Of a DNA stretch of 64,000 bases, positions 48,764-62,541 are shown piece by piece. Source of the DNA: Ficedula albicollis (taxonomy: Eukaryota; Chordata; Aves; Passeriformes; Muscicapidae); NCBI RefSeq assembly GCF_000247815.1, contig NC_021681.1:12402567-12466566 (forward strand), given 5' to 3'. Position 1 is the stretch's first letter. Each line of letters starts with the position of its first letter. Both the position numbers and the translations under genes were made by a program. The notes below the pieces were generated by a model, which was not told the DNA's origin, searched no databases, and saw nothing but the letters and a program-made list of their open reading frames with translations.

Positions 48764-48881
48764 AAGAGATTTGGCCTCTCAGGAGAAATGCAGCCCAACT
48801 TCTGATAAGACTGAAATTTGGCAAGAGATTTGGCCTCTCAGGAGAAATGCAGCCTGACTTCTGATAAGACTGAAATTTGGG
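48764..48881. repeat. Tandem duplication, 59-bp unit x2
   Basis: Both units read AAGAGATTTGGCCTCTCAGG... to ...GACTGAAATTTGG. They differ at CAGCCCAAC against CAGCCTGAC, two transitions. Confidence 0.95.
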
Positions 48882-51866
48882 GGCAGCCACCAGCAAGGTA
48901 AGGACAGTTGTCAATGTGCTGTTGGTTGAACTTTGTAGTGCACCTGCAGAAACCAAGGAAAACCAAGTTCATGTCTGCTGCACAGCAGTTACTGCTCAGA
49001 ATGGTTTCCATTTATCCAGAAATATGCATAACACTCTTGGGGAAGTGTCACTGAGAGAGATGGAAGAGCTAAAAACCCATTAGTGCCCTAGTAAATCTCC
49101 TCTGAAGACAGTAAGGGCCAATCTGATCTATTGAGGTCTGCAATATTGCCCTGGGCAGATGATTTACAGTGCCTGCAAGTGCCAGTGCAGAGCATCACTG
49201 CTGGCTGGGGGGTCACGGGGGCACAGCCCTGCTTGCTCCGTTTGCAGAGCACTGGCACAACTGAATTCTTGGTTTCAGTCACAGACAGAGGGTTTCCATT
49301 TGAGTTGTACTTGTTTTCTTTTCTAAACTTTAATAACATGAGTTAATCACCCAAGTCAGATTTTCGCCTGCTCTGTTCTTGGTGTGTGAAGTCTGAGCTG
49401 TAATCTAGACAGTGCTCAGTTTCAAGAATAAATCAGAATAAATATCTCTGTGCACCTGAGCTTAACCCATGACCCTTTTCCTTCTGACACTCCGGTGTCA
49501 AACCCATCATCTCTCCCACACTGAGCCTTTGAATGGCATATTGCAAAGCACAGTGGTATCGTACATGTCTCTGCAGCCAGTCACAGATGGCTGTGACCTG
49601 GCTAGAGACCCACTCACTCTCAAACACTCAGAGTAACTGTGGGTGTTACATGTCCTGCGCTGAATACAGCTGGGGCCCTGGGCAGAGCGAGATTCTGGTG
49701 CTGCCACCAGCGAGACCAGGGAACGTTGATGGCTCTGGGGACCTCCCAGACCAGCTCCCCTGGCACTGCCTCAGCACAAAGCTGCTGCTAAATCCCTGCT
49801 AAACAAGCCAACCTCTGCAATGAACAGGATCTGTCCTCTTGTTACAAGACACAGAGGAGAAATGCTGTTACTCACTCTGGGCTCAGGGTCCTGACATGTC
49901 TTTGTATTGTCATTGCTGTTGCAAAAATCAGCTCTTATTTTTCACTCTACATTAGCAGCTGTGTGATGCTTTGGCACTCTTACTGCTGAGCAGAGGTTAT
50001 TGCATCCAGTGCTAAATCAAGGGGTGCATTATACTGGAAAAATGTTATTTTGCATAAATAACCTTCTTGAACCTTCCCATGTCAGTCTGTTTCTGGGACA
50101 GAGACATATCGTTTTTTTCTTACACCAAAAAATCACATAAATAATAAAGAAAATCTGGGAACAGGCTGGCATAGGAGTCAGATTACTGATTCTGAGGCCT
50201 TTATCCACTCATGGGGACAATTGCTGCTCTTCTGTCAGCATTGTGTAAAATAAGAGTTTGTTTACAGATAAAGAAATAACACAAGAGTGCAGTGGAATGA
50301 GTATAAAACTTCACATGCTGATTCTCTGCTTTCTCAGAAAGAGTAGGTAGTCTTCTCTAATTTTGAAGTTCTTTTAAGTTTATTTTGTTACTCAGTAGGG
50401 ACAATATTTTTTCCTTGTTTTGTTGTTTTAAGGTGAGAACTCTTCCATAGGCTTTTATGCTCAGTGCCTCTTAAACAAAGATAGAAACTTATGTGGTAAA
50501 CATTCTTTCTCACTGTTTCTTCTTGGCTAGGCTTTTTAATAAAGTGTCTGTCCAAGAGCCAAACATAAATTTCAAACACTGGCTTCAGTGCTTGAAGCAT
50601 GGCTGAAGCAGCTAAACCAGTGGATGTCCCAATGACACAGGCATATCATATTCTGGTTTAAACCTCTGAATACATGAGCTTCTTTCTGCCCCCTCCAGAA
50701 AGGTGCATTTGGCCCATGGAAATTCTGTCCTGCTGCTGCTCTTGCTGCCAGTTTCTCATGCAGTGAAGTATTGGATTCCAGTGGTGCTGTAAACTTCATC
50801 ACTTCTGGAAAACATTTCTGCACATGCAGGATGTAAAGTGACACTTGCCAGGTGGTTTCTGTGCTCAAGCACATCTGCTTTGCCTCTCACAACTCCTCCT
50901 AATTGTAAATGCTCTTGGTCCTGGGCTTGAGTCTCCCTCTTAACTTTCACCATTGATTATGTGAAATTTCTGTAGTCTGCTCTGAAATTACACCTAGTCA
51001 CAGTGGAGAGGCAGAGGAATTTCACACTCACTCATATGATCTGTGATGTCAGGTAAGAAAATACTAAACTGCCAAGTACACTATCTCATCTTTATTAGAT
51101 TATTCCCTTAGGTGTATATAAAAAATATTTTTTACCACATAAAACTTGATGGGAAAAATTAAATGGAATTAGTTAATTTGTAGACCCATTTCAGATCTTG
51201 AAAATTCAAGGCAATTTTGTTTAAAATGCCAAAATATTTTAAATGTGCTGTCTTGGAAGTACCATAGGTCCTTGGAAATATCCTTTTGTAGAATATGGCC
51301 TCCTAAATGTTCAATAGGATTCAGGCTGGCAGCCCAGGCTGGTTCAGGGTGCCTGGGTGTGAGTGTGGGCACTGCCAGGCTCTGGCTGTGCTGGCAGGGT
51401 CCCAGGAGGCGCCACAGCAGCACAGCCTTTGTTTGCTTTCTCCCTTCTGGACACAGGCTGGGGATGAGAGAGAAGTCTGGTCAGGCAGAGTTTGGCCATT
51501 CCCACTCCTAATGTGCAGTTTGGGGTTGTACTTTTGGCTTGGTTTTTCTGCTTGTTTGTTTTGACTCTTTCTACTGAAGCAAACGGAGCTTTTGTAAAGT
51601 GCAGACACATTTTGAAAAGCCACAATAAAACGAAAGGAAATCACAATAATTAGAAAGACTGAGTAAAGGTCAATGATAGAGTTGGTTAAAGTCATCCCTC
51701 AAACTTGCTCTGTAGTTTTCCTGTGCTGCCTCACAGCTCCTCAGCCTTTTGCTGGGCACTGCCAGTCCTGTTAGCTTGATTGTCTTCATGTCTTCATCTT
51801 TTTTTAGAAGTCCTGAGCCCACAGCTGCATGAAGAAAGAATACACAGAGAAACATTAGGATTTCTT
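48882..51866. other. Non-coding sequence, no gene seen
   Basis: Contains GC-richer patches at 49660-49790 and 51320-51430 with overlapping frames on both strands but no recognisable domain. No splice-flanked exon was accepted. Confidence 0.45.
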
Positions 51867-52000
51867 ATCAAACAACTTGGTTTTGAACTTCAGATAGGTT
51901 GAAGGAATCCAACTGAGAGCTTAATATCTCCAGATCAAACAACTTGGTTTTGAACTTCAGATAGGCTGAAGGAATCCAACTGAGAGCTTAATACCTCCAA
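51867..52000. repeat. Tandem duplication, 67-bp unit x2
   Basis: Units at 51867-51933 and 51934-52000 begin ATCAAACAACTTGGTTTTGA and end GAGAGCTTAATA(T/C)CTCC. They differ by two T/C transitions (ATAGGTTG/ATAGGCTG and TAATATC/TAATACC). Confidence 0.95.
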
Positions 52001-53231
52001 TTTTTCTCAGAATTATCTTACAGTGACACTTTTAGTATCCTGATATTTTTAACCATTTTTAATTAGCTCTTTGACTGTGATTTCAGGGAAAAAGGAAGCA
52101 TGAAATTATGGGGAAACTGCATTTGCTGACATAGGTGGTATGACTGGAGAATCACAGAGTTAATTTGGTTGCTAGTATGAAAAGTTCTCATATGGAATAT
52201 TTTATGTGTTTATAACAATTTGTTTACATTGCCCTTTATGTTTTTCAGCTCCATTGATACTGAAATCCAGGAGAGATCTAACTGCAAGGGCAACCTGGAT
52301 GAGTGTTTATTGAAATAAGAAAAGCACCAGCAAAGATATTTCCATTCTGATCAGACCTAGCATATGAGACAAAGTAGATTACATCATCCAGCAGCATCTG
52401 TAGATCATATAGATTGAAAACAAGCAGCTCAAGATCCTTTACAAGGAATTAGAATAATAATGGGTGTAGAAAGTCCTAAGCGAGTTCTAGTCTCCAAGAA
52501 AAGTGTTTCCTGGCCTGCACCTCTCTGAACAATAATCAACTAATACAGCAACTAGTCACTCTCTTAGTAAGTCCTGCAGAAGAGAAAAGTAACAGAGAAG
52601 CTCTCATCTTCCTCCAGAGCCAGAAAGTTTGGGAAAGAGCGAGCACAGGGAGACTCCATCGAGCTGCAACAGCAGCCAGAAGCTGGGAAACTGAGAAAAA
52701 AAGCTGGCACAAAGCACGAAAGGCAAACTGAAAACTCAGCAAGCAAGATGTTAAAAGTGAAAAATAGACCCCACCTACTCCATGGCTGATACAGAACTGG
52801 CAGTGGAAGCTACTGAAGTGTTGGCTGGCTCTCTGGTGGGAGGGCTGTGTCCTCTCCACCCCGTGTGCACTGAAAAAGCCTCTGCAATTTGCAGGAGTGT
52901 CCTTTGTGCTAATAGAGTTGTCTCTGGCCTGGCTGTCTCTGCAGTAGGAAGTTTCTGCTTTAAAAGAAAAATGCAAAACCAAGAAACAGCAAAACCAACA
53001 ACTGAAACCCACAATAACAGGATTTAGAAACAAACCAAATAAGTTTATAGTAGCAGACTGGCTGTTAACCTTTTCTGTACACAGAATGTTGTCATTCATT
53101 TTCAAAATATGGCACTAAGCTCTGGATTTCTTCATGAATGCTCTGAGAAATTTGCTTTTCTTTTGTTACAGGACAGGAGATCCCACAACTCTGTGATCTT
53201 TTCTTTCACTTTCTGCCTCAGTTTGAAAGAC
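52001..53231. other. Non-coding sequence, no gene seen
   Basis: A 189-codon open frame on the minus strand (53105-52536) overlaps others in different frames. It has no recognised domain and is probably chance. No transposon was recognised. Confidence 0.45.
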
Positions 53232-53938
<707 letters not shown>

Positions 53939-53942
53939 CCCC

Positions 53943-55585
53943 TTGTCCCTCTGCATTACATTTCTTGGCTTTTTACAGAAGTAATATTTCTGTGCTCCAA
54001 ACTCTTCTCACATAATATAACTAAATCCATATGTCCAGTTCATACAATTGAACTTCTGCTCTGGCAGAAGCTCTCTTGAAATCTGACTACCACTTTGGCA
54101 TTTTTCATCCCATGCAGTTTTTTATGAGATTTTTACCCATGTAGCTCTAAAGTTTGGCAATTGGAAGTCAAAGCACCTTCTTTGCTACTGTATAACTTAA
54201 ATAATTCCTTTAAGACTTGGTTCCAAATTTTTGCATTCAAAAAAGGGTTACCTAAAAATTAGCTGTTTGGTTTTCCTAATCCTTCCTGTTTTTCAAAGAC
54301 AAGCTAAAAATTTGAAGAATTTTTTTTGAAAAGGTATTGAAACTCCAGCATTTTGCCTAATGTTCTTCTGTCCTAATCCAATTTCTTTGAAAGATAGCTT
54401 GGATCAGCAGCTTTACTTGGTTGCAGAGGTTGGTCTGAGTCTTGTTTGCTAGGCTGCATGAGAGCTGAAGAAGTGGAAGCAGTGGGTTGTGGGTTGTGTT
54501 TTTCCACCACATTTCAAAGCAGCTCATCTCCTCGATCAAAAGTGGCTGTGCCAGTTTTCTGTGTTTGATTTAGACAGGAAAAGTCACAACAGTCTTCTGG
54601 CTTCTGCAGCAGTCAAAATCTTTTCAGTTTCCTTATCTGAATGCTGCCATTTTGGTTTATATGCCTCTGAAATGAAGCTCTGTTTTCATGAGCCCTTGTT
54701 CTGTGACCAAATTCTGTAAATGAAAAAGATTAAACACTAAGACATGTGCACAATGTGCTTCTACTGCACTGAGCCAAAAAAAAATAAAAAATCAAGCTGT
54801 AAAAGCTGTCTGAGCTACCAAAAGGAGTTGTGAGGAAATATGAGTGTTTCCAAAGATATTTGGAGAGAACATGTGTTTATATAGGAAATTTATTTCAAAC
54901 AAAAGCAATTTATCTTGTCTGAAGATTCACGTGGTCGGTAATGCAATTGAATTAGAAAAACAAGAACAGGATGCTCAAAAATTCTTACATGTTTAAAAAC
55001 AACACTAGACACTTCCTATTTTAGAACAAGATTTAATTGCTTTCTGTAAAATGCACTGGCAGGACAACCATTTTCTCACTGGCAGGTAACAGCAGTTCCA
55101 AAATATGAACTTTCTCCAGTGTAGCTGTAGGAAGTGTTGCTGCCTAGAAACTAGCACAGTCATTAATCAAAGCAAAAAGAACAAACTGTTATATAAAGCA
55201 ATAATTTTACTAGGCAAGTACTTTGAGTCTGCTTAGAACAGATGATCAGAACATATTACCCAGTTCTTGGTTTATTGTCTCCATAAAAACTTGGAAGAAT
55301 GCATGTCTACGCCAGTAATTTATTTTTTCCAGCCTCAAATATTCTGCAAGTGAACTGGGCAGGGGAAGGAGGGTGGGTTGGTGGATTTGTTTGTATATTT
55401 GTTGGATGGTTGGTTGGTTGATTGGTTTGCTGGGTTTTTTCATCTTTCTGGTTCTTGCAATAATTGGTAAAAATTGGTTTCTTGCTGGGGGGTTCAAGCA
55501 CAAACATTGCCCTCCTTGATTGCACTGTAGCTGAAAAGGAGTGAACAGCAGCTGGAGTTTCACTGGGGGTGCTGTTATCAATAGG
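53943..55585. other. Non-coding sequence with a G/T-rich repeat
   Basis: AT-rich, no exon recognised. A G/T-rich stretch built on GGTTG and GGATTT units lies at 55371-55440. Confidence 0.5.
55371..55440. repeat. G/T-rich degenerate (GGTT)n repeat
   Basis: Includes GGATGGTTGGTTGGTTGATT and GGTGGGTTGGTGGATTTG, a degenerate tetranucleotide repeat on the + strand. Confidence 0.8.
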
Positions 55586-55757
55586 TGACGTGGAAATCTT
55601 CAGGATAATCTGAAACAGTCTCAGCAGAAGTAACAGGATGAAAGCTGACGTGGAAATCTTCAGGATAATCTGAAACAATCTAAGCAGAAGTAACAGGATG
55701 AAAGGGAAATCTTCAGGATAATCTGAAACAGTCTCAGCAGAAGTAACAGGATGAAAG
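55586..55757. repeat. Tandem triplication, ~60-bp unit x3
   Basis: Units start at 55586, 55646 and 55705 (60, 59 and 53 bp). Each carries GGAAATCTTCAGGATAATCT, GAAACA(G/A)TCT(C/A)AGCAGAAG and TAACAGGATGAAAG. The third unit lacks the leading TGACGT. The first and third units share AGTCTCAG while the middle one has AATCTAAG, so the middle unit has mutated since the last expansion or is the older one. Confidence 0.95.
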
Positions 55758-56692
55758 CAAGCAGAAGGAAATTTATGCTGATCCTCAGGGAAAAGCACTC
55801 TTCATATTGCATCCAGGTAAATTGAATGAAAGGTCACTGGGGAGCAGGTAGGTGCTTGGAGTCACTGTAGACTGAAATTTGGGGTTCACTAGCAGGAAAC
55901 TGTTTTGTCAGGATAAGGAACTTTTCTGAACTAAGATTAATCTCACCAGTTATTGCAAATGTTCTAATTCCATGGGCCTTGCTGAGCATTGGTAACTTTC
56001 TCAGTTTGAGTGTCCAGGTGCCTGGAGTGTCTCTTTTCAAACCAGCACTGGGAATCCCTATTCACTGGAGACAATACCTTTTGTGGAAAATATTAACTGA
56101 GCTCAGAGACATTTCAGAGACTAAGGCAATATTGTGTTGTCTCAGCAAGTATAAAAATTATACAGATCTTTCTTAAAAAGAGGCCTGTAATAGAAGCTTA
56201 AGCAACCAATTTTCTCCTGCCTTAAAGTGGGGAAGAGGAAATCATTTATTTAGAAACCTGAGTTTTAATAAGAAGTTATTTGGTTAGAAATAATTTAACT
56301 ATTTATTTTGGGGTTTTTATTCCCACAAAAACAAACAAAAAAAACCAAAAAAGTAGTAATAGAAAATAGATTAACGGAAAAATAAAGTGAAATTCAGATA
56401 TGTTGTTTAAATGTTTAAAATGTTTAATATTAATATACTAAATTTATCCTACATAGACTATTTATTGGTTCCAGAAAACTGCTTCTTCCCTCCCTGTAAT
56501 GCTCAATTTTAGTTTGCCCTCTTGCTACTCCTCTTTTACAGGAACACATTTTTAAATAATATCCTAGTTTACTTGTGACTCCTGCTCTCCAAAATAGTCA
56601 AGGATTTGCAAAACCATGTCTTACTTTTTCTACTCCTTCATATTGTTGCATAAGCTGAAGTATTTTCTAATTTAACTTTCAATTATTTTCAG
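55758..56692. other. Non-coding AT-rich sequence
   Basis: No gene recognised. An A/C-rich low-complexity stretch lies at 56325-56353. The segment ends in TTCAATTATTTTCAG, a possible splice acceptor. Confidence 0.5.
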
Positions 56693-56761
56693 GCTAAAGG
56701 AGTGACTGAACACAGATTATCTCCTCCTGGTCCTCCCACTGGCAAAAAGAGAATGCACTAA
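56693..56761 (+). CDS. Candidate terminal coding exon, gene unknown
   Basis: After the acceptor-like TTCAATTATTTTCAG the sequence stays open for 22 codons and then reaches TAA. The peptide is AKGVTEHRLSPPGPPTGKK followed by RMH, with a proline-rich then basic tail that looks more like a protein C-terminus than random AT-rich DNA. The two other frames close within four codons. An AATAAA poly(A) signal follows at 56941-56946, about 180 bp after the stop. I do not recognise the protein, and the segment is short enough to be chance. Conservation in another bird would settle it. Confidence 0.35.
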   Translation, partial: AKGVTEHRLSPPGPPTGKKRMH

Positions 56762-59345
56762 ATTCCTGCACCGTACAGAGATCTTTGTGTCTGCTATAGC
56801 AAAGGCATTATAAAAAGTTTTTAAATATTGAAGAATGTAAGATTTTTCTTGTATAGAATCTGCACAGCTAGAGCATTATAAAAAAGCATTTACAAGGCTT
56901 TCTGCTCATTTGCTTGATAAAACCAACAGAAACACCCAGAAATAAAAAGAGCTTGCTGGATCCAGTGTGCATCCCAGTGTGCTTGGTGAGCTGCCTGGCT
57001 CATTAAAGAGCATGATCCTTTCTGTGGCAGCTAGTGAATGATACCTTGCATTACACCCCGGTTAGCAGTGACCTTCTTTTTGGATGTTGTTTTGGAAAAG
57101 TGAGATGGCAATGAAACAAGAAGCTGGTAGACATTTTTCACAGTACCTTGCTTTTATTATTGTAGAGATTTTTCTTATGAACCAATGCAAGTCACTTGCA
57201 CAGAAGTTCCCTTCTGTGACTCTGAGGTTCATTTATTTACTTTTATACTAATAAAAAGCAGCAGAGAGAAATCATGAATGTTATACTTTCCGCATTATAT
57301 CAAGTTGTTACTTAAAGCAGATATATTTTTATGTAATAAAATTAGACTTTGTTGAAACTGATGGGTAGAAAACCTGCCTTCACCTGTCCCTATTTTCCAG
57401 CATCTTTGTTCAGCATTTGGAACCCAGTGAGTTCCAAAAGTCTCTTAGAAATCCCCCTGTGATATGTAGGAAGCAGCCAAGTGTCAGTGCTGGTCTCTGG
57501 CTCATACAGCTTCTCAAACCCCACAGATGTGATTTAACCAGCTCTGGACCTGCTTTTACACAACACCTGCTGCAAGGAAGCCAAATTGCCCTTTTCTAAA
57601 GCCCTGAATTGATAAAAGACACAATTGGTATAAAGCCTCTGTGTCTTCTTAATACTTGTTCAGCCTCAGGCTAAATACAGCTCACCATGGCCAAGCTCTC
57701 TAAAAAATGCTACAATTAATAATTTGAAGTATTTTCTGAATACTTTAAGATTTTATTTTCTGATACATTGAGAAACAATTTTTTTTTTATTTTTAGCTTA
57801 AAACCTTCTGAAAAATAACACACTGTAGGATAATGTGGTGAATAAAAATCATTCCACATCTGAACTGTACTTGACCTATCAAAAATTCAGTGAAAAATCA
57901 CTACTAGCCTGAATCCACAAAGACAACAGGCTGGGATATTCAGTCAGCTGGCATTCAGCAAGCTCTGTAGTTTTCTCTGAGCTGTGACATTGGCTTAGAA
58001 TATTCTATGACCATTTATTCATCACCAAGAATTAAAAATGGTTTGTTATTCAAATTAAAAAAAAGGAACAATACACTATTACTGTCAATTCAGTAGCTTC
58101 CCAGCCCTTTTATAAATTAACTGGTTTAACAAAACTGACTTTCTTCCTGGAGAGAGTGGACAGGAAAACAAAACTAAACCAAAACCAAATAAACAAATAA
58201 AAGCCACAGAAATCCCTCAGTGCTCTTTAGAGTTATGAGGCCGATTTGCAGAAGCATTGAATGCATCTGCACACTGAAAGGGATGGAAGATAAAAACTCA
58301 GGGTGTAACACCAGAACTTCTTGACTCAAATCAGAATTCTGACAGTGAATCAAAATGAATAGTTAAGTGTTTGATAGATGTAAGCTAGTATGTAATTACC
58401 TGCATTATAATACATAATTTGATATTAAATCCTTTGAAGAACTCTTCTTATTTTTATTAATATAATGTGAAAAGATTCCAGCTCTGCAATGCTGGTGTTG
58501 TCAACAATCTCCTCCCGAATCCTGATGAAATTATTTTTATAGGAATCAAAATATTATCCTCAAAATAACGCTTAATTAAATAGCATTTAAAATATTTTTC
58601 TTTTTCCTTCTGTAACTGCCTTGTTCCCTCCTTAGTCATGTAGGAATTTCAGTCCAAGAAGCACTGAGGCTTCAGAGGTGCTTGGAAAAGTGTTGGTATC
58701 CCCATACATCACCAAGTACTCATTGCCAATGCATTCCCATTTTCTCATCATTCTAAGAGTATCTGAAATATCTGCATTTCGTTCCAGTTTATTTGGATAT
58801 TTATCATCGTAAAGTTTAGGAGATTAATAATTTCTGTAATAAAATTAATCTTTGTAAATACATTCTATTTCACATACTGTTTTTTCTTTATCAGAGGAAT
58901 TAACCTCTACTACCAAAATCCCCCAAAAACTGTAAAACTTAAAGAGGACACTAAAACCATAATCCTTAAAAAGACACAAATCAATTTAAAATTAACAATA
59001 AGCTTTCTAGTTAGGCTGTTTATTGCCATTCATATTAAAATTTTATGGGATAATAAAAATGTCAGTTATTTCTGTGCATCTGATCATCAAGTTGCAAACT
59101 TATCCAGTAATTAGAATAATTACTGTAATTAGAGTAAGTTCAAGTAAGTAATTAGAATAAGTTCAAAGCAAACATCCGTGTTGAGTGACCAAACCATCTA
59201 AAATTTAAAAATATTTGAAATTATTGACACAGAAAACAGTGCATTTCAAACAAGTCTATAAAACTTACTACAGTCTCAATGTAAGTGGGCTATGATCTAT
59301 TAGAATGACAATTGTTATCTTCAATTAAAGATTCCACTAGCATAT
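56762..59345. other. Non-coding AT-rich sequence; possible 3' UTR at left end
   Basis: If the exon ending at 56761 is real, 56762 to about 56965 would be its 3' UTR, ending after the AATAAA at 56941. The rest shows no exon, RNA gene or transposon. A degenerate 23-bp repeat (TAATTAGA(G/A)TAAGTTCAA) occurs twice at about 59126-59168. Confidence 0.4.
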
Positions 59346-59480
59346 TTTATAACAAGTCTTTCACAGAAGTGCTCTTGATTCAGAGTCATTAAACTTCCTG
59401 AGTCACGAGTAGGTTTATAACAAGTCTTTCACAGAAGTGCTCTTGATTCAGAGTCGTTAAACTTCTTGAGTCACGAGTAG
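59346..59480. repeat. Tandem duplication, 68-bp unit x2
   Basis: Units starting at 59346 and 59414 read TTTATAACAAGTCTTTCACA... to ...GAGTCACGAGTAG. They differ by two transitions (GAGTCATT/GAGTCGTT and CTTCCTGAG/CTTCTTGAG). Confidence 0.95.
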
Positions 59481-62010
59481 CAAGTGTCTGAAAAGTGATA
59501 TAAAATCATTGTTAGCAAAATTTGCAAATGACAAAAAGTCCCTAATAAAGTAGCAATAAGTAACTGTGCTGGGTCAGTCTTGCAGCCCAGCATGGGTGAG
59601 CGAGCATGCTTGATGTAATAGAACAAATTATGACTAAAATCTCAAATTTGTGTATTCTGTAGAGATTTGCTGAATTCAGCTGTCATTGGGAACATAGATT
59701 CTCCTGTAAAATTTTTCTTTGGTCTTAGGTGTTGTTGTTTTAGCTGTCCTGTGATTTTATTTGAGTCTGGGAATTTAAAAGCATAAAAAAATTGAGAGAA
59801 GTAAGGCTGGTTTTCCCATCAAAATGCAAAAAGTGGGAGTTTCACAAGGTAAAAACATGAAACCAAAATCAGAACTGTTTTCCTAAGGTGTGAGAATCTG
59901 AAACCTCTGGTGTGATTCACACCATATCCACTTCTTTTTGAAACTAGAAGAGTTTTTAATAATCTTGTATTTATTATATGTTTTTTGTAACTAATATTTA
60001 GCCTTTAGCCTTGCTCTCGTTAAGACCTCCTTTTGTTGTAGAATTCCACTTTGTGATGACTCAGCCTCACAAGATGTTTTTCTGTTGAATGATGACGGTG
60101 ATGCTGACCCTTTATTCTTTGCTCAATTAGATATTTAGTGATAAATTGTTGATAACTGAGATCCAAATTCTTTTATGTGACTAAAATAAGTGAAAGCCAG
60201 CTCAGACTAAGTAATTTCTCCGTGGCCTAAGGCAAGGCACTTCAGCTGTCAGTAGCTAACATCCTTATCTATAAAATGTGAATGGCATCACTTCATTTGT
60301 TACCTCAGAGGAAAGCAACACCAGAGCTTCTGGCCTCCAGCACTGTGGTAATACACATCTGACATTTGGCCATGTTCATCACCAAAGAAATTAATGAGCA
60401 CTACATGGGACTAAGCAATTGCTCTGCACAAGTCCAAGGCTTTGGGTGTTTTACACTTTACAAGCATTTCGAGCTTTGAGTACTTATGTAGAGATTTGAG
60501 GGGTTTTGCTATTACTTAGAGACAAGTGCACAGTTGTTTTTCTGTTCAGTACTGAACCTGCCATGAGAAGAGTCCAATCCTTGAGTGCATTGCACTGGAT
60601 TTCCTTGGTGAAGGGAACAAAGATCTCAGTTGCTGGATTCCCTGGGGAGGTGTCTGTGAAGTTTAACATGCCTTCAGGGAAACTGCAAAATCCACATGTC
60701 CCTTTTCACCACGCTGAGAAATTCCACACCAGCGGTACCATGACTGGGCTGCAGCCATCTGTATGGAAAGCTTGTTTTCTGAGGTGGGAACTTGAGAAGT
60801 ATTTTTCACTTAACAGGGATTTTTTATGGTTTAGCATCAGCATTTTAGTTATCAATATTTCTACCTTACAGAAAATTGAGTGTTGATAAAGGCACAAATA
60901 TCTCCCATGATTGTAAATGAGGAGAATGATAAAGGCCGCAGTGGGCTTTTTTACACAGTTTTTAATTTTTTATTGTCATTCCCAGTCTTGAATATTAAAA
61001 TTATAAACCATTTCTAACTGCCTTCATCCAAGGAGTTGGATTCATTTTTCTTTCTCTTCTAAACTGCTCAGCAATGCAGTTAATTTTTTTCTAATGGTTT
61101 ATGAGTTAAACATGTATTTATTTTTAATGCCATCACTTATTGTGGTATTAGACTTTCTCTAACCCACAGCTCACCTACATCTTGCCTTGCAGACTCACAG
61201 GAAAGATCCTCCTCTCCCAGGGCACACTTCATCTTGCACACAGGTAACACCTTCCTGCTAACATCAATAAATATCATGTAGTTGTGCCTGTTTGGAGATC
61301 ACAAAACAACATATTGACCTAGAACATACAAATTAACTTAACTCATAATTTCTTCTGGAAAGAATTGTCATTGTTCAGGACAGAACACATCTGCATGTCA
61401 CTCCTAAAGCTCATCACACCTCCACATTGTGCTTTCCATTTAGAGACATCTGAGCCTTTCCCAGCACAGTTATAAAAAACATGGCTCAGTTCTTACAGTG
61501 TTCTTTAAAGAAAATCTGGTGCAAGCTATTAAGGTCTTTCTTCTGATCCCTGCACACTGGTTTCCAGGGGAAATGAAGCCAGGCCCAGCATTATCTCTCT
61601 GGTCTAACACCTGATCTGGATAATTAGAAGCCTGAGACTCACCAAAGCAAAGAGACCACCCTGGGAACAGTATATGGTTATCTGAATTTGTATTTTGAGC
61701 TTGCATGTGCTTTCAAAAAGGAGCTCCTTGCAAGGCTCCAACTGGCACACTCATATTTAAAGTTCAGCTCATTTTGTTTTTATTTTTAAATTTGGCTTCA
61801 TTTGGGGGATTTGATTTACAAGAGACCCAGAAAAAGACAAGGTTGTCATTGTATTGCTCTGTTATTGCCATATAATGCCATCCATCATAGATTAAAAAGG
61901 TGATGGTATGATGTTTCTCTGTCTGGGTGTAAATGATATTCAATATGCTTTTTGGAGAGCTCTGTGGGCAGAGTCAAGGAAACCAGAGCTTTTCTTTTGA
62001 CCTTTCTCAT
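59481..62010. other. Non-coding sequence, no confident gene
   Basis: A 51-bp stretch at 61193-61243 is flanked by a fair acceptor (CATCTTGCCTTGCAG) and donor (CAG|GTAACA) and is open in one frame, but the peptide is unremarkable. A 126-codon open frame at 60506-60886 has no recognised domain. Neither is called as a gene. Confidence 0.45.
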
Positions 62011-62541
62011 GTCCTTCGCAGAATTTTGATAGAGTGGGAAAACTGCTTCTAAGTCTGTAAGCTCTTCTTAAGACAGATAAAGGGATGAGGAATTTCTGGT
62101 ATCAGGTTGCCAGTATCTTGAAGAACATGAAATCATTTAAAAGTTGACACAGTTTGAATCCTTTCTTTAAATTGTGATGTTCTGTAAGTAAATTCTGAGC
62201 GCCCTGAAATCATTGTAGTGGAACTTAAGTGTCTGAAGAAAAGTTTTAGGGATGACATTACTATTCTCTAAAGAGAGTCCTTCGCAGAATTTTGATAGAG
62301 TGGGAAAACTGCTTCTAAGTCTGTAAGCTCTTCTTAAGACAGATAAAGGGATGAGGAATTTCTGGTATCAGGTTGCCAGTATCTTGAAGAACATGAAATC
62401 ATTTAAAAGTTGACACAGTTTGAATCCTTTCTTTAAATTGTGATGTTCTGTAAGTAAATTCTGAGCGCCCTGAAATCATTGTAGTGGAACTTAAGTGTCT
62501 GAAGAAAACTTTTAGGGATGACATTACTGTTCTCTAAAGAG
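62011..62541. repeat. Tandem duplication, 266-bp unit x2
   Basis: Units at 62011-62276 and 62277-62541 begin GTCCTTCGCAGAATTTTGAT and end TTCTCTAAAGAG. Differences noticed are GAAAAGTTTT against GAAAACTTTT and TACTATTC against TACTGTTC. They are directly adjacent. Confidence 0.95.

Noticed and set aside
52536..53105. 189-codon minus-strand open frame
   Set aside because: Overlaps open frames in other phases and on the other strand, with no recognisable motif.
61193..61243. 51-bp open segment with acceptor-like and donor-like ends
   Set aside because: Donor CAG|GTAACA is mediocre and the peptide shows no feature; such segments are expected by chance in 64 kb.
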